64,000 nt of DNA from Acidobacteriota bacterium (GCA_003223995.1 QHYA01000061.1:1-64000), one strand, 5' to 3'. Shown: positions 17,119 to 26,666, counted from the first letter of the stretch. The notes: a model not told the origin generated them from the letters alone. A program made the numbers and translations.

Positions 17119-18858
17119 CTATCGACTGGCCCGGAGAGCGTCAACCGAACGAAAGGTCTCGTCTCCTTCGACGATGGCGATCGCGCGACGGGCGGGAAGG
17201 TCGTGGAAGGCCTGCTTGAGGCCCGAGGGCCAGGTGACCTCCAATGAATCCGCCTTGTCAGCGGAGTAGAGTCCGAAGGTGACGGCCTTCTCGCTCTGGG
17301 AGCAATATGAGGACGCTCCCCTGAGGTCGCGCCGGAGCGTCCGGCCTCTCACGGTCAGAACCAGCTCGGCGCCGAAGGCATCGCGGGCGCTCTTCCTGCC
17401 TTCCAGCATCACCCGGAGCCAGGAGGAAGCATTTCCGCCGTCGTTGCGCAGCAGGTAGGCGGGACCCCCATTCGTGGTCAAGAGGATGTCCATGTCACCG
17501 TCGCCGTCGTAGTCCCCGGCGGCGGCGCCTCGGGCGACGATCAGTCTCTGGAACGGAGTTCCCGCGCGGGGCGAGGTTTCCTCGAACCTGCCTCCGCTGA
17601 GGTTGCGGAAGAGGTGCGGCTTCTCCGCGTAGGTGACATCCTTTTGCACGGCATTGATGTCCGGCTCGACATGGCCGTTCGCAACGAAGATGTCGGGCAG
17701 TCCGTCGAGGTCGTAGTCGAAGAAGAACGTGCCGAAAGCGAGCGTCAGCAGGCTGGGGGGGCCGATGCCGGCCGAGGCGGCGTCGTCCACATACAGGTTC
17801 CCCCCCTCGTTGTGGTAGAGGGCGACCATCTCGTTGGAGAAGTTTCCGATGACCAGCGACTCCCGGCCGGATAAGTCGTAGTCCGCAGCGTCGATCCCCA
17901 TGGCGCCCCTCGCCACGCCGGCCTCCGAGAAGGCGATCCCGACCTCGCGGCCGATCTCCCGGAACGTCCCGTCGCCGTTGTTTCTGTAGAGGTAGTTGGG
18001 CTGCGTGTCGTTGGCCACGGCGATGTCGGGCAACCCGTCGCCGTCGTGATCGAAGACGACCACCCCCAGGGACTTCCCGCTCTCGTTGTATATCCCCGCC
18101 TTCTTGGAGACATCCTCGAAGGTCCCGTCGCCCCGGTTCCTGAACAACCGGTTCGTCGCGCCATGGTAGGACTCGGGGGTGCAGTAAGACTTGTGGGTGC
18201 CGTCGAGCGTGCAGAACAGGTCCGTCTCGGAAGTCCAGGCGACGTAGTTGCAAACGAACAGATCCAGAAAGCCGTCGCGATCGTAGTCGAGAAACGTCGC
18301 GCTGGAACCGAACGCGGGATCGGATACGCCCGCCCGGGCGGTGACGTCCTCGAACGTGCCGTCTCCTCTGTTGCGGAAGAGGTGATCCAGCCCGAGAGCG
18401 TTCAGGAAGATGTCGGGATGGCCATCGTTGTCGTAATCACCCACCGCGACGCCCAGACCGTACGACTCCACGGCGAGATGGGCCTTCGCGGTGACGTTTT
18501 CGAATGTCCCGTCGCCCCGGTTGCGGTAGAGAGCAGGCAGGGTGGGTCCGGACCTCTTTCGCCGCGCCAAGGGGCATGAGTTGACGAGGAAGATGTCCAG
18601 CCGCCCGTCGCCGTCGTAGTCGAGGAAGGCGCAGCCGGCCCCCATCGTTTCCGGAAGGTATTTCTTTCCGAACGCTCCTGTCTCGTGCTCGAAAGCGATG
18701 CCCGCCTCACGAGTCACATCGGCGAAGGTCACGACCGGAGCTGGAGCCGTCTCCGCCGCCTTCGAGCCGCTGGCCGGCTTGCCAGCCGAGCAGGCAGCGC
18801 CGAGAAGGACAAGGGAAACGCAGCAGAGACCTGCAGTGGCTCTAGCGTGACCGCTCAC
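17119..18858 (-). CDS. CRTAC1-family protein: FG-GAP/VCBS repeats with ASPIC/UnbV domain
   Basis: This 579-residue lipoprotein has signal LVLLGAACS with a lipobox cysteine. At least six calcium-binding FG-GAP-like repeats follow, with the pattern DYDGDGRLDIF / NRGDGTFEDVT, building a predicted beta-propeller. The C-terminal ASPIC/UnbV domain includes RVMLEGRKSARDAFGAELVL and LEVTWPSGLKQ. Such proteins are extracytoplasmic. Their substrate is unknown, although ligand or polysaccharide binding is often suggested. Its start overlaps the end of the multiheme cytochrome gene by 4 nt, so the two are coupled. Confidence 0.93.
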   Translation of the reverse strand: MSGHARATAGLCCVSLVLLGAACSAGKPASGSKAAETAPAPVVTFADVTREAGIAFEHETGAFGKKYLPETMGAGCAFLDYDGDGRLDIFLVNSCPLARRKRSGPTLPALYRNRGDGTFENVTAKAHLAVESYGLGVAVGDYDNDGHPDIFLNALGLDHLFRNRGDGTFEDVTARAGVSDPAFGSSATFLDYDRDGFLDLFVCNYVAWTSETDLFCTLDGTHKSYCTPESYHGATNRLFRNRGDGTFEDVSKKAGIYNESGKSLGVVVFDHDGDGLPDIAVANDTQPNYLYRNNGDGTFREIGREVGIAFSEAGVARGAMGIDAADYDLSGRESLVIGNFSNEMVALYHNEGGNLYVDDAASAGIGPPSLLTLAFGTFFFDYDLDGLPDIFVANGHVEPDINAVQKDVTYAEKPHLFRNLSGGRFEETSPRAGTPFQRLIVARGAAAGDYDGDGDMDILLTTNGGPAYLLRNDGGNASSWLRVMLEGRKSARDAFGAELVLTVRGRTLRRDLRGASSYCSQSEKAVTFGLYSADKADSLEVTWPSGLKQAFHDLPARRAIAIVEGDETFRSVDALRASR

Positions 18859-21800
18859 CGGGAGGTATCCGCTCCTTTCGGTGTGGGAATCGCCGTCGGA
18901 GCGATTGGCGCAGTGGTCGCGGGGCCGATCCTTGCGGAAACCGGCGGGGCAGGATTCGCGGCCGCACGAGTTTCCCGCGCGGGGGCCGTCGCCTGCGGAC
19001 GCCCCTGATTGACGCCGCTCGCCGCAGCAAGGTTCAGCGGCGTCCAGGTCGAGTCGTGCTCGTGGATGGCCTGGCGCTCACGGTTGTCGTCCGGGTTCAG
19101 GAGGCGGAACGCTCCCGTCAGGAACTGGGAGCTCTCATCCGCCTTGAAGCGCGCATAGAGCTGCTCGTGGGTTTTCGCCATCGCTTCGTCGTGCAGCCCA
19201 CGGTAGCAGAGCATGAGATTGTAGTGCGCCGTCAGGTCCTCGGCATCCACTGCGAGGGTCCGCTTGAAGGCCTCGACCGCGTCGCCGAACTGCCTCTTGA
19301 GGAACAGGATCCTCCCGATGGCGTTCAGAACGACCCGATCGCGCGGAAAGGCAGCCGCGGCCTTCCGCAGCTCTCCGAGGGCCTCGTCATAGCGGCCAAA
19401 CGAGCGCAGGGCGACGCCGCGGAAGTAGTGGGCCTTCGGCAGGGCCGGATCGACCTTCAGCGCCCGGTCCAGGTGCTCCAGCGCCCGGGAGTGGTCCCCC
19501 TCCTCGACGGCGACCCGGGCCCTGTTCACCCATCCATCGGCGTATCCCGGCTCCAGCTCGGCCACTTTCGTGAAGGCGTCATCAGCTCCCTTGAAGTCCT
19601 TCTGGAGGAGAAGACCGATGCCGTAGTCGTTCCACCGTTCCCGGTCCTTCGCGTTCGGGGCGGGAGGCAAGGGGTTCGGCCCGACCTTCACCAACTTGGT
19701 GTCCTCGGCGACAACGATCGTGGGCAGGTCAGGAATTCCCTTGATGCTGCCAGAGACATCCGAGGTGTCGCCTGTGAACACCCAGCGCCCGTCATCATAG
19801 TCGGCAGACAGAGCGGGCTGCGGCTGGGACGGATCCCGCATCCCCGCGAAGGAGAACCTCGTGTAGAACCAACTGAACTTCCGGTAGTTCATCCGGGCAG
19901 TGAGCTTCACGGGACCCGCAACATCCCGCGGCAGGCGCAGGCGGAAGTGCGCCGTGTCGGCCGCCCCCGGGGGGATGAGACGGACGTAGGCGATCGCTCG
20001 CGCTGCCCAGGCGTTTCTCTTGTTGATCCGGTTGCCGTGCTCGTCGAGCAGCAGGGACTTGTAGAAGTGAGCGCCCGGATCGACAGGCCCCTTCCCCTCA
20101 TCGGCGATCCAGCCGCTCCAGTAGAGGACCCGCCCGGCAGCGTCCTCGGCCTTCAACTCGAGCCAGACGTCGAAGGCGTCTACGGTCCCTCCGGGGAAGA
20201 AGTGTCCGATCTTCCGGGTCCTCGCAACGACGTCCACCCGGACCGTGGAGCCGGCTCGGGCCGCTGCTTCGGCCCTCTCGATGGGGGCGATGATCTCGCG
20301 GGGCGCGGCGGCCGGGGCGGCCCCCATGCCTCCTCCGAACCCTCCCTCCTCCGGGAACATCGACTGGGCGGCAGGGGGCGTTTCCGTCGTGGATCGGGCT
20401 GCCGGCCCCCCCCGCGACTTCCGGGATGGATTCGAGACGGGGGCCGATATCTCCGGCTCCTCCGACACCGCGAAGATGTCGAGGGTGAGGATGCCGTTCT
20501 GGAGGAAGTTCTTCACCGTCTCGAACTGGACCTTGTCCCCGTTCGCAAGCGGCAGGGCCGTGTTGGCGGCGGGGAAGCGATGGCTGTGAACGAATCCGTT
20601 GATGTTCGCCATGTCGTTCGACTTCACGAGGGGCATGTGGCAGGAGCCGCACTTCTTGGGGCCGTCGGGAGGATAGTAGAAAGCGCGCGCTCCCTGGCCC
20701 GAAACGCCGCTCTGCTGCCAGGCATCATAGTCGTTGAACCCGCGGAACCAGCGGTAGTGGTTGACCGGAACATCGAGATGGACTTTGTGACAGGAGGAGC
20801 AGAACTCCGGCGTGGAACTGCGATGGAAGGGCTTCAGCATCGTCTGCTTGTGCGGCGCAGGGTCGAGGCGGACCATGAAGTCGTGAAGGTGTCGCAGGTA
20901 GGGGTTCTCGCTCGCCACGAGCCGGTGCATCTCCGGATACTCCAGCGTGAAGCCCCCCTGCCCCATGGTGTCGGAGACATGAACGATGGAGTGGCAGACG
21001 AGGCATGCGATCCCGGCCTGGGCCTGAGGCGTGTGGATCTGCTGCTTGATCGGCGTGTCCATCCGGCCTGTCAAGAGGACCGCCATGTCGTGGCAGCCGC
21101 CGCACCACTTGGAGGGCTTGGTGCCGATGACGTCCTGCATGTATTCGACAGACTTGCGGTACCACTGGTTGTTGAAGGAGGAGAAGTGGTGGGCCGAGGA
21201 CTCCCACTGGGCCGTGATGTCGGGATGGCATCCTTTGTTCCCGCAGGCCTTCGACTCCAGGAAAAAATCGGAGGGGATGAGCTTGCCGGAAGCGGTCTTG
21301 TTGGACGACGGAAAATAAGGACTGTCCCTGCCCCCTCCCTCCTCATTAGGGGTCAACGGCGGCAGGGACGGATTCGTGATGGTCGAAACATGGACGGGGC
21401 GGAGCCACTCGTGGCCGCGCACCGCAAGCGGGAACAGCATGACGACGCCAACGAGGGCGGCGACCGTGCGGGGGCGATGAGTGCCTCCCGCGCCCCAGGA
21501 GACACGCGAGGCAAGGACGGCAAGGCTGGCGAGAAAAGCGACGGCCCCCGCCTCGTGCACCCGCAGCTTCCACAGGTGCGGGGAGGCCGTGCCGACCTTG
21601 ATGAGCCAGATCCCCGTCGTTCCCATGACAATCGAGGCGACCACGAAGATGGCGGTGGTGAAGGGGTGGGGGTGGGCCTCGCCTGCCGGGTCTCGCTCGC
21701 CCTCGCCCACCTTCCCTTGCAGCCACCGGATCGCGATGAGCAGCAGCGCTCCGACCAGCAGCACGCCCAGCACGACATGTGCGACCACGTTCGCGTGGTA

Positions 21801-21929
21801 GAAGATGGTTGGGCTGTCGAATGCGGCGAGATAGGAGGCGTTGAGGGCTATGAAGGCCACAAGCCCCGCGAAGAGAATCCGTCTCCCCATCCCCTCTCCG
21901 CTTGTGGAAGGATGTCCGGTAGAGTTCAT
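18855..21929 (-). CDS. Membrane multiheme cytochrome c with C-terminal TPR domain
   Basis: This 1024-residue protein has five predicted membrane helices between residues 16 and 170, with His in FYHANVVAHVV and VHEAG that could ligate heme b. A periplasmic domain follows with five heme-c motifs: CX4CH at 229-235 (CGNKGCH), then CGGCH, CLVCH, CSSCH and CGSCH up to residue 431. A Pro/Ala-rich linker and a beta-rich region (about 550-720) lead to four or more TPRs between 750 and 930. It resembles cytochrome c554/NapC-type electron carriers fused to a TPR scaffold. It heads an operon with the UnbV protein and a TPR protein, so it probably works as an electron-transfer complex at the outer face of the inner membrane. 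Confidence 0.9.
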   Translation of the reverse strand: MNSTGHPSTSGEGMGRRILFAGLVAFIALNASYLAAFDSPTIFYHANVVAHVVLGVLLVGALLLIAIRWLQGKVGEGERDPAGEAHPHPFTTAIFVVASIVMGTTGIWLIKVGTASPHLWKLRVHEAGAVAFLASLAVLASRVSWGAGGTHRPRTVAALVGVVMLFPLAVRGHEWLRPVHVSTITNPSLPPLTPNEEGGGRDSPYFPSSNKTASGKLIPSDFFLESKACGNKGCHPDITAQWESSAHHFSSFNNQWYRKSVEYMQDVIGTKPSKWCGGCHDMAVLLTGRMDTPIKQQIHTPQAQAGIACLVCHSIVHVSDTMGQGGFTLEYPEMHRLVASENPYLRHLHDFMVRLDPAPHKQTMLKPFHRSSTPEFCSSCHKVHLDVPVNHYRWFRGFNDYDAWQQSGVSGQGARAFYYPPDGPKKCGSCHMPLVKSNDMANINGFVHSHRFPAANTALPLANGDKVQFETVKNFLQNGILTLDIFAVSEEPEISAPVSNPSRKSRGGPAARSTTETPPAAQSMFPEEGGFGGGMGAAPAAAPREIIAPIERAEAAARAGSTVRVDVVARTRKIGHFFPGGTVDAFDVWLELKAEDAAGRVLYWSGWIADEGKGPVDPGAHFYKSLLLDEHGNRINKRNAWAARAIAYVRLIPPGAADTAHFRLRLPRDVAGPVKLTARMNYRKFSWFYTRFSFAGMRDPSQPQPALSADYDDGRWVFTGDTSDVSGSIKGIPDLPTIVVAEDTKLVKVGPNPLPPAPNAKDRERWNDYGIGLLLQKDFKGADDAFTKVAELEPGYADGWVNRARVAVEEGDHSRALEHLDRALKVDPALPKAHYFRGVALRSFGRYDEALGELRKAAAAFPRDRVVLNAIGRILFLKRQFGDAVEAFKRTLAVDAEDLTAHYNLMLCYRGLHDEAMAKTHEQLYARFKADESSQFLTGAFRLLNPDDNRERQAIHEHDSTWTPLNLAAASGVNQGRPQATAPARETRAAANPAPPVSARIGPATTAPIAPTAIPTPKGADTSR

Positions 21930-21940
21930 TGGAACCTGTG

Positions 21941-21969
21941 AAGTTACCCCGCCCGGGGGCCGAAATCAA
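21941..21969 (-). promoter_or_regulatory. Weak putative promoter of the cytochrome operon
   Basis: On the minus strand TTGATT (21964-21969) and TAACTT (21941-21946) are separated by 17 nt. The -10 box ends 11 nt before the ATG at 21929, so the leader would be only a few bases. The -10 match is poor. Confidence 0.3.
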
Positions 21970-22396
21970 TCCGCCCGAGATCCCGCGGATTCCGCGTCAT
22001 CCATGCATCCGACGCACACCCTTTCCATGCTCCCTGGGGAGACCTCGCCGCGAGGAACTCCACGCCCTTGCGCACTCGTCGACTGCCAGCGAAGCGATCT
22101 GCCATACTCGTGCCAGCCGACGGCGAGGCGCAAACCCTCGCCTCGCCCTCGCAATGAACCGTCTCAAATGAGGAGGCGCCATCACTTGTTCTCGACCGAA
22201 CTTCTCCTTGCGGTCGCCCTCGGGCGGAACGAATTCACTCCCTGAGCCCCCGCTAACCGGGAAATCCTATGAGGCCCGCTTGATTTGTATGATTGGGGGG
22301 CTTCGAAGCCCTCGGCCCTGCTCGCCGAGAGGCTCGTCATGGGCATCCTCGAGCTGGTCTCGCACCCGTGCTGATGATTCCTGAAAGGCAAGATCG
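21970..22396. other. Intergenic region without a convincing gene
   Basis: This is the divergent region between the cytochrome operon and the barrel gene at 22397. Only short open frames with no ribosome site or protein-like composition are seen. TATGAT at 22288-22293 could be a rightward -10 box but has no good -35 partner. No tRNA, strong hairpin or repeat was found. Confidence 0.5.
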
Positions 22397-23794
22397 TTGA
22401 AGGAATTGGCCTGCCGCGTCCTGGCTCTTTCCCTGGCCGCCCTGGCCCTGGGGCCTTCTCCCGCCGGAGCGGAGAGAGCCGGTCCCGGCGCGGAGAAAGC
22501 CGGTCCCGAGATGGCCGGCATGTCGATGGAAGAGGACCACCCGACCGCCCTGCTGATGGAACTCGCCTCCGGGACCTCTCTCAATCCCGCCTCCGCTCCC
22601 GCGCACATGAGCCATCTCGTGAGGGCCGGGTGGACCATCATGCTGCACGGCCAGGCCTTCGTCACGGGGGCTGTCCAAACGGGCCCGCGGGGGAAGAACA
22701 GGATCTACTCCACGGACTGGGTGATGCTCGGAGGCGTCCGCCGTGCTGGGCAGGGCGCCCTCATGCTCCGCGCCATGCTGAGCCTCGATCCGGCCGGTGT
22801 CCGCCGCGGCTTCTATCCCGAGCTGTTCCAGACCGGCGAGGTCCACAACGGAAGACCGATCGTCGACGGGCAGCACCCGCACGATCTCTTCATGGAGCTG
22901 TCCGCATCCTACACGAGACCTTTTGGAGACAGCTCCTCCCTGCTGCTCTATGCCGCGCCGGTCGGAGACCCCGCGCTGGGGCCGGTCGCATTCCCACATC
23001 GCTCCAGCAACGCGGAGAACCCCACGGCGGTCCTTGGCCACCACCTCCAGGACTCGACCCACATTGCCTTCGAGGTGCTGACCGCCGGCTGGGACCTCGG
23101 GAAACTTCGGATCGAGACGAGCGGTTTCCATGGCGCCGAGCCGGACGACCACCGCTGGGGAATCGAGCAGGGAGCGATCGACTCCTGGTCGGGACGGCTG
23201 ACGTATCGCCCCTCCGAGAACTGGGCGGCGCAGGCGTCGCGCGGCCGCCTTCATCATCCGGAGGAGCACGAGCCGGTGGACATCTCGCGGACGACCGCCT
23301 CGGTCCTCTACAGCCGGAGCTTCGGCGGCGGCCGCCTCTCCACAGGGTTCATCTGGGGAAGGAACCACCTCGAGAAGGGCCTCGATCTCGACTCATGGCT
23401 TGCCGAGGGGTGGTGGAGCTTCCACGGCAGGAACTTCCTGTTCGGGCGGCTCGAGCGCGTGGACAGAAACGAGCTGTTCGCCGACGACCCCCGGCAGGAA
23501 GCGGCCTTCGTGGTTGCGGGCATCCGCTCCTTCACGGTCAACGCCCTCACCCTGGGCTGCACGCGGGATTTCGACCGGTTCGAGGGGCTGGAAACCGGCA
23601 TCGGATTCGACGCCACCCTCTACCGTTTCCCCTCGGTGCTGGATCGCTTCTACGGCGCCAACCCGAAAGCCTTCCACCTATTCCTGAGGCTTCGCCCGCA
23701 CGGAAAATCTGCGGGAGTGCATGGCGGGGCGCACCATGGCCACTCGATGCACGAGATGGGGCCTGACCAGCGGGGCAGGCCTCACAACCCGTAA
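22397..23794 (+). CDS. Predicted outer-membrane beta-barrel protein, metal-operon type
   Basis: This 465-residue exported protein starts with TTG, and its signal is LALSLAALALGPSPAGA. The mature part opens with a Met/His segment (MAGMSMEEDHP) and closes with a His-rich tail (HGGAHHGHSMHEM), both plausible metal-binding ends. The middle consists of alternating amphipathic strands with aromatic girdles (WTIMLHGQAFVTGAV; WAAQASRGRLHHPEEHEP; WWSFHGRNFLFGRLERV). GEVHNGRPIVDGQHPHDLFMEL and HLQDSTHIAFEVLTAG are motifs I associate with uncharacterised barrels found near copper and heavy-metal efflux genes. It precedes the chromate genes by 150 bp but they probably have their own promoter. Confidence 0.85.
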   Translation: MKELACRVLALSLAALALGPSPAGAERAGPGAEKAGPEMAGMSMEEDHPTALLMELASGTSLNPASAPAHMSHLVRAGWTIMLHGQAFVTGAVQTGPRGKNRIYSTDWVMLGGVRRAGQGALMLRAMLSLDPAGVRRGFYPELFQTGEVHNGRPIVDGQHPHDLFMELSASYTRPFGDSSSLLLYAAPVGDPALGPVAFPHRSSNAENPTAVLGHHLQDSTHIAFEVLTAGWDLGKLRIETSGFHGAEPDDHRWGIEQGAIDSWSGRLTYRPSENWAAQASRGRLHHPEEHEPVDISRTTASVLYSRSFGGGRLSTGFIWGRNHLEKGLDLDSWLAEGWWSFHGRNFLFGRLERVDRNELFADDPRQEAAFVVAGIRSFTVNALTLGCTRDFDRFEGLETGIGFDATLYRFPSVLDRFYGANPKAFHLFLRLRPHGKSAGVHGGAHHGHSMHEMGPDQRGRPHNP

Positions 23795-23884
23795 CCCGAG
23801 CCCAGGCGTAGCGGCGAATGGGTCGCCCGAGTCGGAAGAGGCGAGCCCGCCGCGTTGTTCGAGTTGGCCGCGCGAGTCGTCCGG

Positions 23885-23913
23885 TTGCTGATGTTTTGAT
23901 TCAGATGTATCAT
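23885..23913 (+). promoter_or_regulatory. Putative promoter of the chromate operon
   Basis: TTGCTG (23885-23890), a 17-nt spacer and TATCAT (23908-23913) lie in a locally AT-rich stretch. They would give a 25-nt leader containing GGAG seven bases before the chrB TTG start. ChrB proteins can repress their own operons, so an operator is likely to overlap, but no clear palindrome was found. Confidence 0.45.
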
Positions 23914-23944
23914 CCAAAGCTTCAGTTGATGCCGGAGCCCGCGG

Positions 23945-24925
23945 TTGTCTGAAACAACTGAGCCTCACTGGCTGCTGCTGATCCACCAGATTCCGCCCAA
24001 GCCGAACTATTTCCGCGTGAAGGTCTGGCGGCGCCTCCAGAGGCTCGGCGCCGTCGCCATCAAGAATTCCGTCTATGTCCTCCCTCGATCGGATCAGGCC
24101 TACGAGGACTTCCAGTGGGTCGCCCGGGAAATAGTGGAGGGAGGCGGAGATGTCTCCATCTGCGAGGCACGCTTCGTGGAGGGACTCTCCGACCAGCAGG
24201 TCGAAGCACTGTTCCACTCAGCGCGGGACGCCGACTACGCGCAGATCACAGAGGAGGCTCGCCGCGTCATGAAAGAGATCGGATCGGTCGGGAAAATCGA
24301 CCCTGAAGCACTGGTCCAGGCCGAGGCGAGCCTTGCGCGACTCAAACGCCGCCAGTCGGAGATCACATCGATCGACTTCTTCGGCGCGCCTGGCCGTGAG
24401 GCCCTGGACGGACTGCTGGGAGGGATCGAGGCGAGGCTGATCCCCCCTGCGCGTGGTGAGGAGGTCGTACCAGATGCGAGCGGGATGGGCAAGCAGGTCC
24501 GGGGCCGAACCTGGGTAACCCGGAAGGGGATTCACATCGATCGGATGGCCAGCGCCTGGCTCATCCGCCGCTTCATCGATCCTGACGCACGCTTCAAGTT
24601 CGTTGTCAGCAGGGGCTACCGGCCAGAAGCAGGTGAAGTGCGGTTCGACATGTTCGAGGCGGAGTACACACACAAGGGCGACCGCTGCACTTTCGAGGTC
24701 CTTGTCGAAGGCTTCTGCCTCCGGGACTCCGCCCTTCTGCCAATCGCCCAGATCGTGCATGACATCGATCTCAAGGATTCGAAGTTCGAGCTGCGGGAGA
24801 CGGCCGGGATCGACCATCTGGTCGCCGGGATCGGCCTCGCCCACAGGGACGACGAGGAGCGTTTGGCCCGAGGCTCGGCCCTCTTCGACGATCTCCATGC
24901 GTACTTCCGGAGAGAGCGGGAGTGA
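23945..24925 (+). CDS. chrB: Chromate resistance protein ChrB
   Basis: This 326-residue two-domain protein begins with TTG, and GGAG lies 7 nt upstream. The N-terminal ChrB domain reads HWLLLIHQIPPKPNYFRVKVWRRLQRLGAVAIKNSVYVLP. The C-terminal ChrB_C domain has TWVTRKGIHIDRMASAWLIRRFIDPDARF, FDMFEAEYTHKGDRCTFE and IVHDIDLKD, the family's conserved motifs. In Cupriavidus and Ochrobactrum ChrB acts as a chromate-sensing regulator of chrA. Here it is the first gene of a six-gene run ending in chrA, consistent with autoregulation of the operon. Confidence 0.95.
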   Translation: MSETTEPHWLLLIHQIPPKPNYFRVKVWRRLQRLGAVAIKNSVYVLPRSDQAYEDFQWVAREIVEGGGDVSICEARFVEGLSDQQVEALFHSARDADYAQITEEARRVMKEIGSVGKIDPEALVQAEASLARLKRRQSEITSIDFFGAPGREALDGLLGGIEARLIPPARGEEVVPDASGMGKQVRGRTWVTRKGIHIDRMASAWLIRRFIDPDARFKFVVSRGYRPEAGEVRFDMFEAEYTHKGDRCTFEVLVEGFCLRDSALLPIAQIVHDIDLKDSKFELRETAGIDHLVAGIGLAHRDDEERLARGSALFDDLHAYFRRERE

Positions 24926-24983
24926 CTGCTCCGCATTCTCTTGTCTCTTCTTGGCCCTGATGCCTGAGGGAAGGAGTTCTCGA

Positions 24984-25656
24984 ATGGCGGTACGCGTTGC
25001 AGCCTTCTTCTCGCTCCTGGTCGGGTCTGCACTCATTATCGTTGCAGGACCCACCGCGCCGGCCGGCTCATCGGCCAAGACATGGAACTTCGATTCAGAA
25101 AAGGCGGAGGGACCGCCGGCGGGTTTCGCTTTTGGAAGGACAGGCAGTGGAAGAGAGGGCCGATGGGTGGTCCGGGCCGAGAAGGGTGCACCGAGCGGAG
25201 GGAACGTGCTCGCCCAGGTCGACACCGACGATACGGATTACCGCTTCCCGGTAGCCGTCGTCCAGGACACTTCTCTTCGCGATCTCAGCCTTTCGGTGAA
25301 GTGCAAGCCGGTTTCGGGCAATGTGGACCAGGCTTGCGGCCTGGTCTTCAGATTCAAGGATTCGAACAACTACTACATCACCCGTGCGAACGCCCTGGAG
25401 AACAACGTCCGCATTTACTACGTGAAGGAGGGCAATAGAAGGCAGTTCGCGGGCTGGAACGGGAAGGTCACCAGCGGAGAGTGGCACGACCTCCGTGTCG
25501 ACGCCAAGGGAGATCACTTCGAGGTGTCATATGACGAAGGTGATCGACGCAACCGACAAGAGCTTTCCGGATGCTGGCAAGATCGGCTTGTGGACCAAGG
25601 CCGATTCCGTCACGTATTTCGACAACTTGACCGTCCATCCGATGGATCAGCCGTAG
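24984..25656 (+). pseudogene. Exported DUF1080/laminin-G-like protein, frameshifted near the C-terminus
   Basis: The start ATG 24984 has AAGGAG 7 nt upstream. A signal peptide (AAFFSLLVGSALIIVAGPTAPAGS) precedes a concanavalin-like sandwich domain with WNFDSEKAEG, CGLVFRFKDSNNYYITRANALENN and GEWHDLRVDAKGDHFEVSYD. After that point the frame runs into a foreign-looking tail ending at 25667. The +1 frame instead continues the fold perfectly: VIDATDKSFPDAGKIGLW, TKADSVTYFDNLTVHP, stop at 25654-25656. One base too many, or two too few, at about 25533-25537 therefore breaks the gene, unless it is a sequencing error. The intact product would be about 222 residues and periplasmic, perhaps binding glycans. 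Confidence 0.85.
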
Positions 25657-25745
25657 CCGGACTCTGAAAGGGCCTTCAGGGCAAATGAGGTCTGGTCAGC
25701 ACGTACGGCTCAAGCGCAGGTTGTTCTCTCAATGCGGAGATGAGA

Positions 25746-26666
25746 ATGAAGATGATTCCAGGTCTCATTTGTTTGACCCTGATACCGACTCTCGCACTGC
25801 CCGGCCAGAACATCAACAAACGCCCGAGCGCGCGGTTCAACACCGCTTCCATCGAGCAATTGACAGGGGCCAAGGGCAAGCTCGACGAGAAGGAGGGAAC
25901 GTTCAAGGTCTCGGTCCCGCGGAGCGACCTGACAGTCAGCGCCGCCGGCGTGCGTCTCACGCCGCCTATGGGATTGACGTCCTGGGCCACCTTCAAGCGC
26001 AGCGGCAAGGACACGATCGTGATGGGAGACATGGTGCTCGCCGAGGACCAGGTCAACCCCGCCATGAGCGTCGCGCTCGAGAACGGCCTGGAGGTGACCG
26101 CGCTCCACAATCATTTCTTCTGGGACTCTCCGAAGGTCATGTTCATGCATATCGGCGGCATGGGGGAGACCGAGAAGCTGGCCTCGGCCGTCGGCAAGGT
26201 CTTCACGAAGATCAAGGAGACCATCGGTGGTAAGGGGGAGAAGCCCGAGGCGGACATCGATCCCGCCCAGACCAGCCTCGACCCTGGCAAGATCGAAGCG
26301 ATTCTGGGGTTCAAAGGAGATCTGAAGGATGGCGTCTACAAGGTCGTCGTGGGGCGGACGGCCAGGATGCACGGCAGCGAGATCGGCAACACCATGGGCG
26401 TGAACACCTGGGCCGCCTTCGCAGGCGCCGACGAAAGGGCGGTCGTCGCCGGCGACTTCGCAATGCTGGAATCCGAGGTGCAAGGAGTTCTCAAGGCGCT
26501 GCGCGGCGCCGCTATCGACGTGGTCGCAATCCACCAGCATATGATTGGCGATCAGCCGCGCATCGTATTTCTCCATTACTGGGGCGTCGGGCGGACCGAG
26601 GAGCTGGCGAGAGGCCTGCGCAAGGCGCTCGACCGTACTGCGAGCTCTCGAATGGCTCCGCAATGA
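25746..26666 (+). CDS. DUF1259 (LppY/LpqO family) exported protein
   Basis: This is a 306-residue exported protein built of two tandem DUF1259 repeats. Each has a conserved histidine-bearing strand: first LEVTALHNHFFWDSPKVMFMHIGGMG, then IDVVAIHQHMIGDQPRIVFLHYWGVG, both followed by a helix of the LAxGLRKAL type. The paired HxH motifs could bind metal. The ATG at 25746 is preferred because GGAG lies six bases upstream; the ATG at 25740 directly abuts that GGAG. Mycobacterial LppY/LpqO are lipoproteins of unknown function, but this protein has no lipobox cysteine. It sits inside the chromate operon. Confidence 0.9.
   Translation: MKMIPGLICLTLIPTLALPGQNINKRPSARFNTASIEQLTGAKGKLDEKEGTFKVSVPRSDLTVSAAGVRLTPPMGLTSWATFKRSGKDTIVMGDMVLAEDQVNPAMSVALENGLEVTALHNHFFWDSPKVMFMHIGGMGETEKLASAVGKVFTKIKETIGGKGEKPEADIDPAQTSLDPGKIEAILGFKGDLKDGVYKVVVGRTARMHGSEIGNTMGVNTWAAFAGADERAVVAGDFAMLESEVQGVLKALRGAAIDVVAIHQHMIGDQPRIVFLHYWGVGRTEELARGLRKALDRTASSRMAPQ

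Noticed and set aside
19056..21941. 961-codon open frame on the plus strand
   Set aside because: It is the antisense of the multiheme cytochrome gene, whose heme motifs and membrane helices show that the minus strand is coding; the antisense translation is low-complexity Arg/Gly/Val-rich, as expected from high GC.
22150..22250. Short 25-codon frame starting MRRRHHLFS as a peptide gene
   Set aside because: No ribosome site at a proper distance, no protein-like pattern, and such frames are expected by chance.
25531..25660. Programmed frameshift or selenocysteine reading in the laminin-G-like gene
   Set aside because: There is no slippery heptamer or in-frame TGA at the break; a simple indel explains the change.
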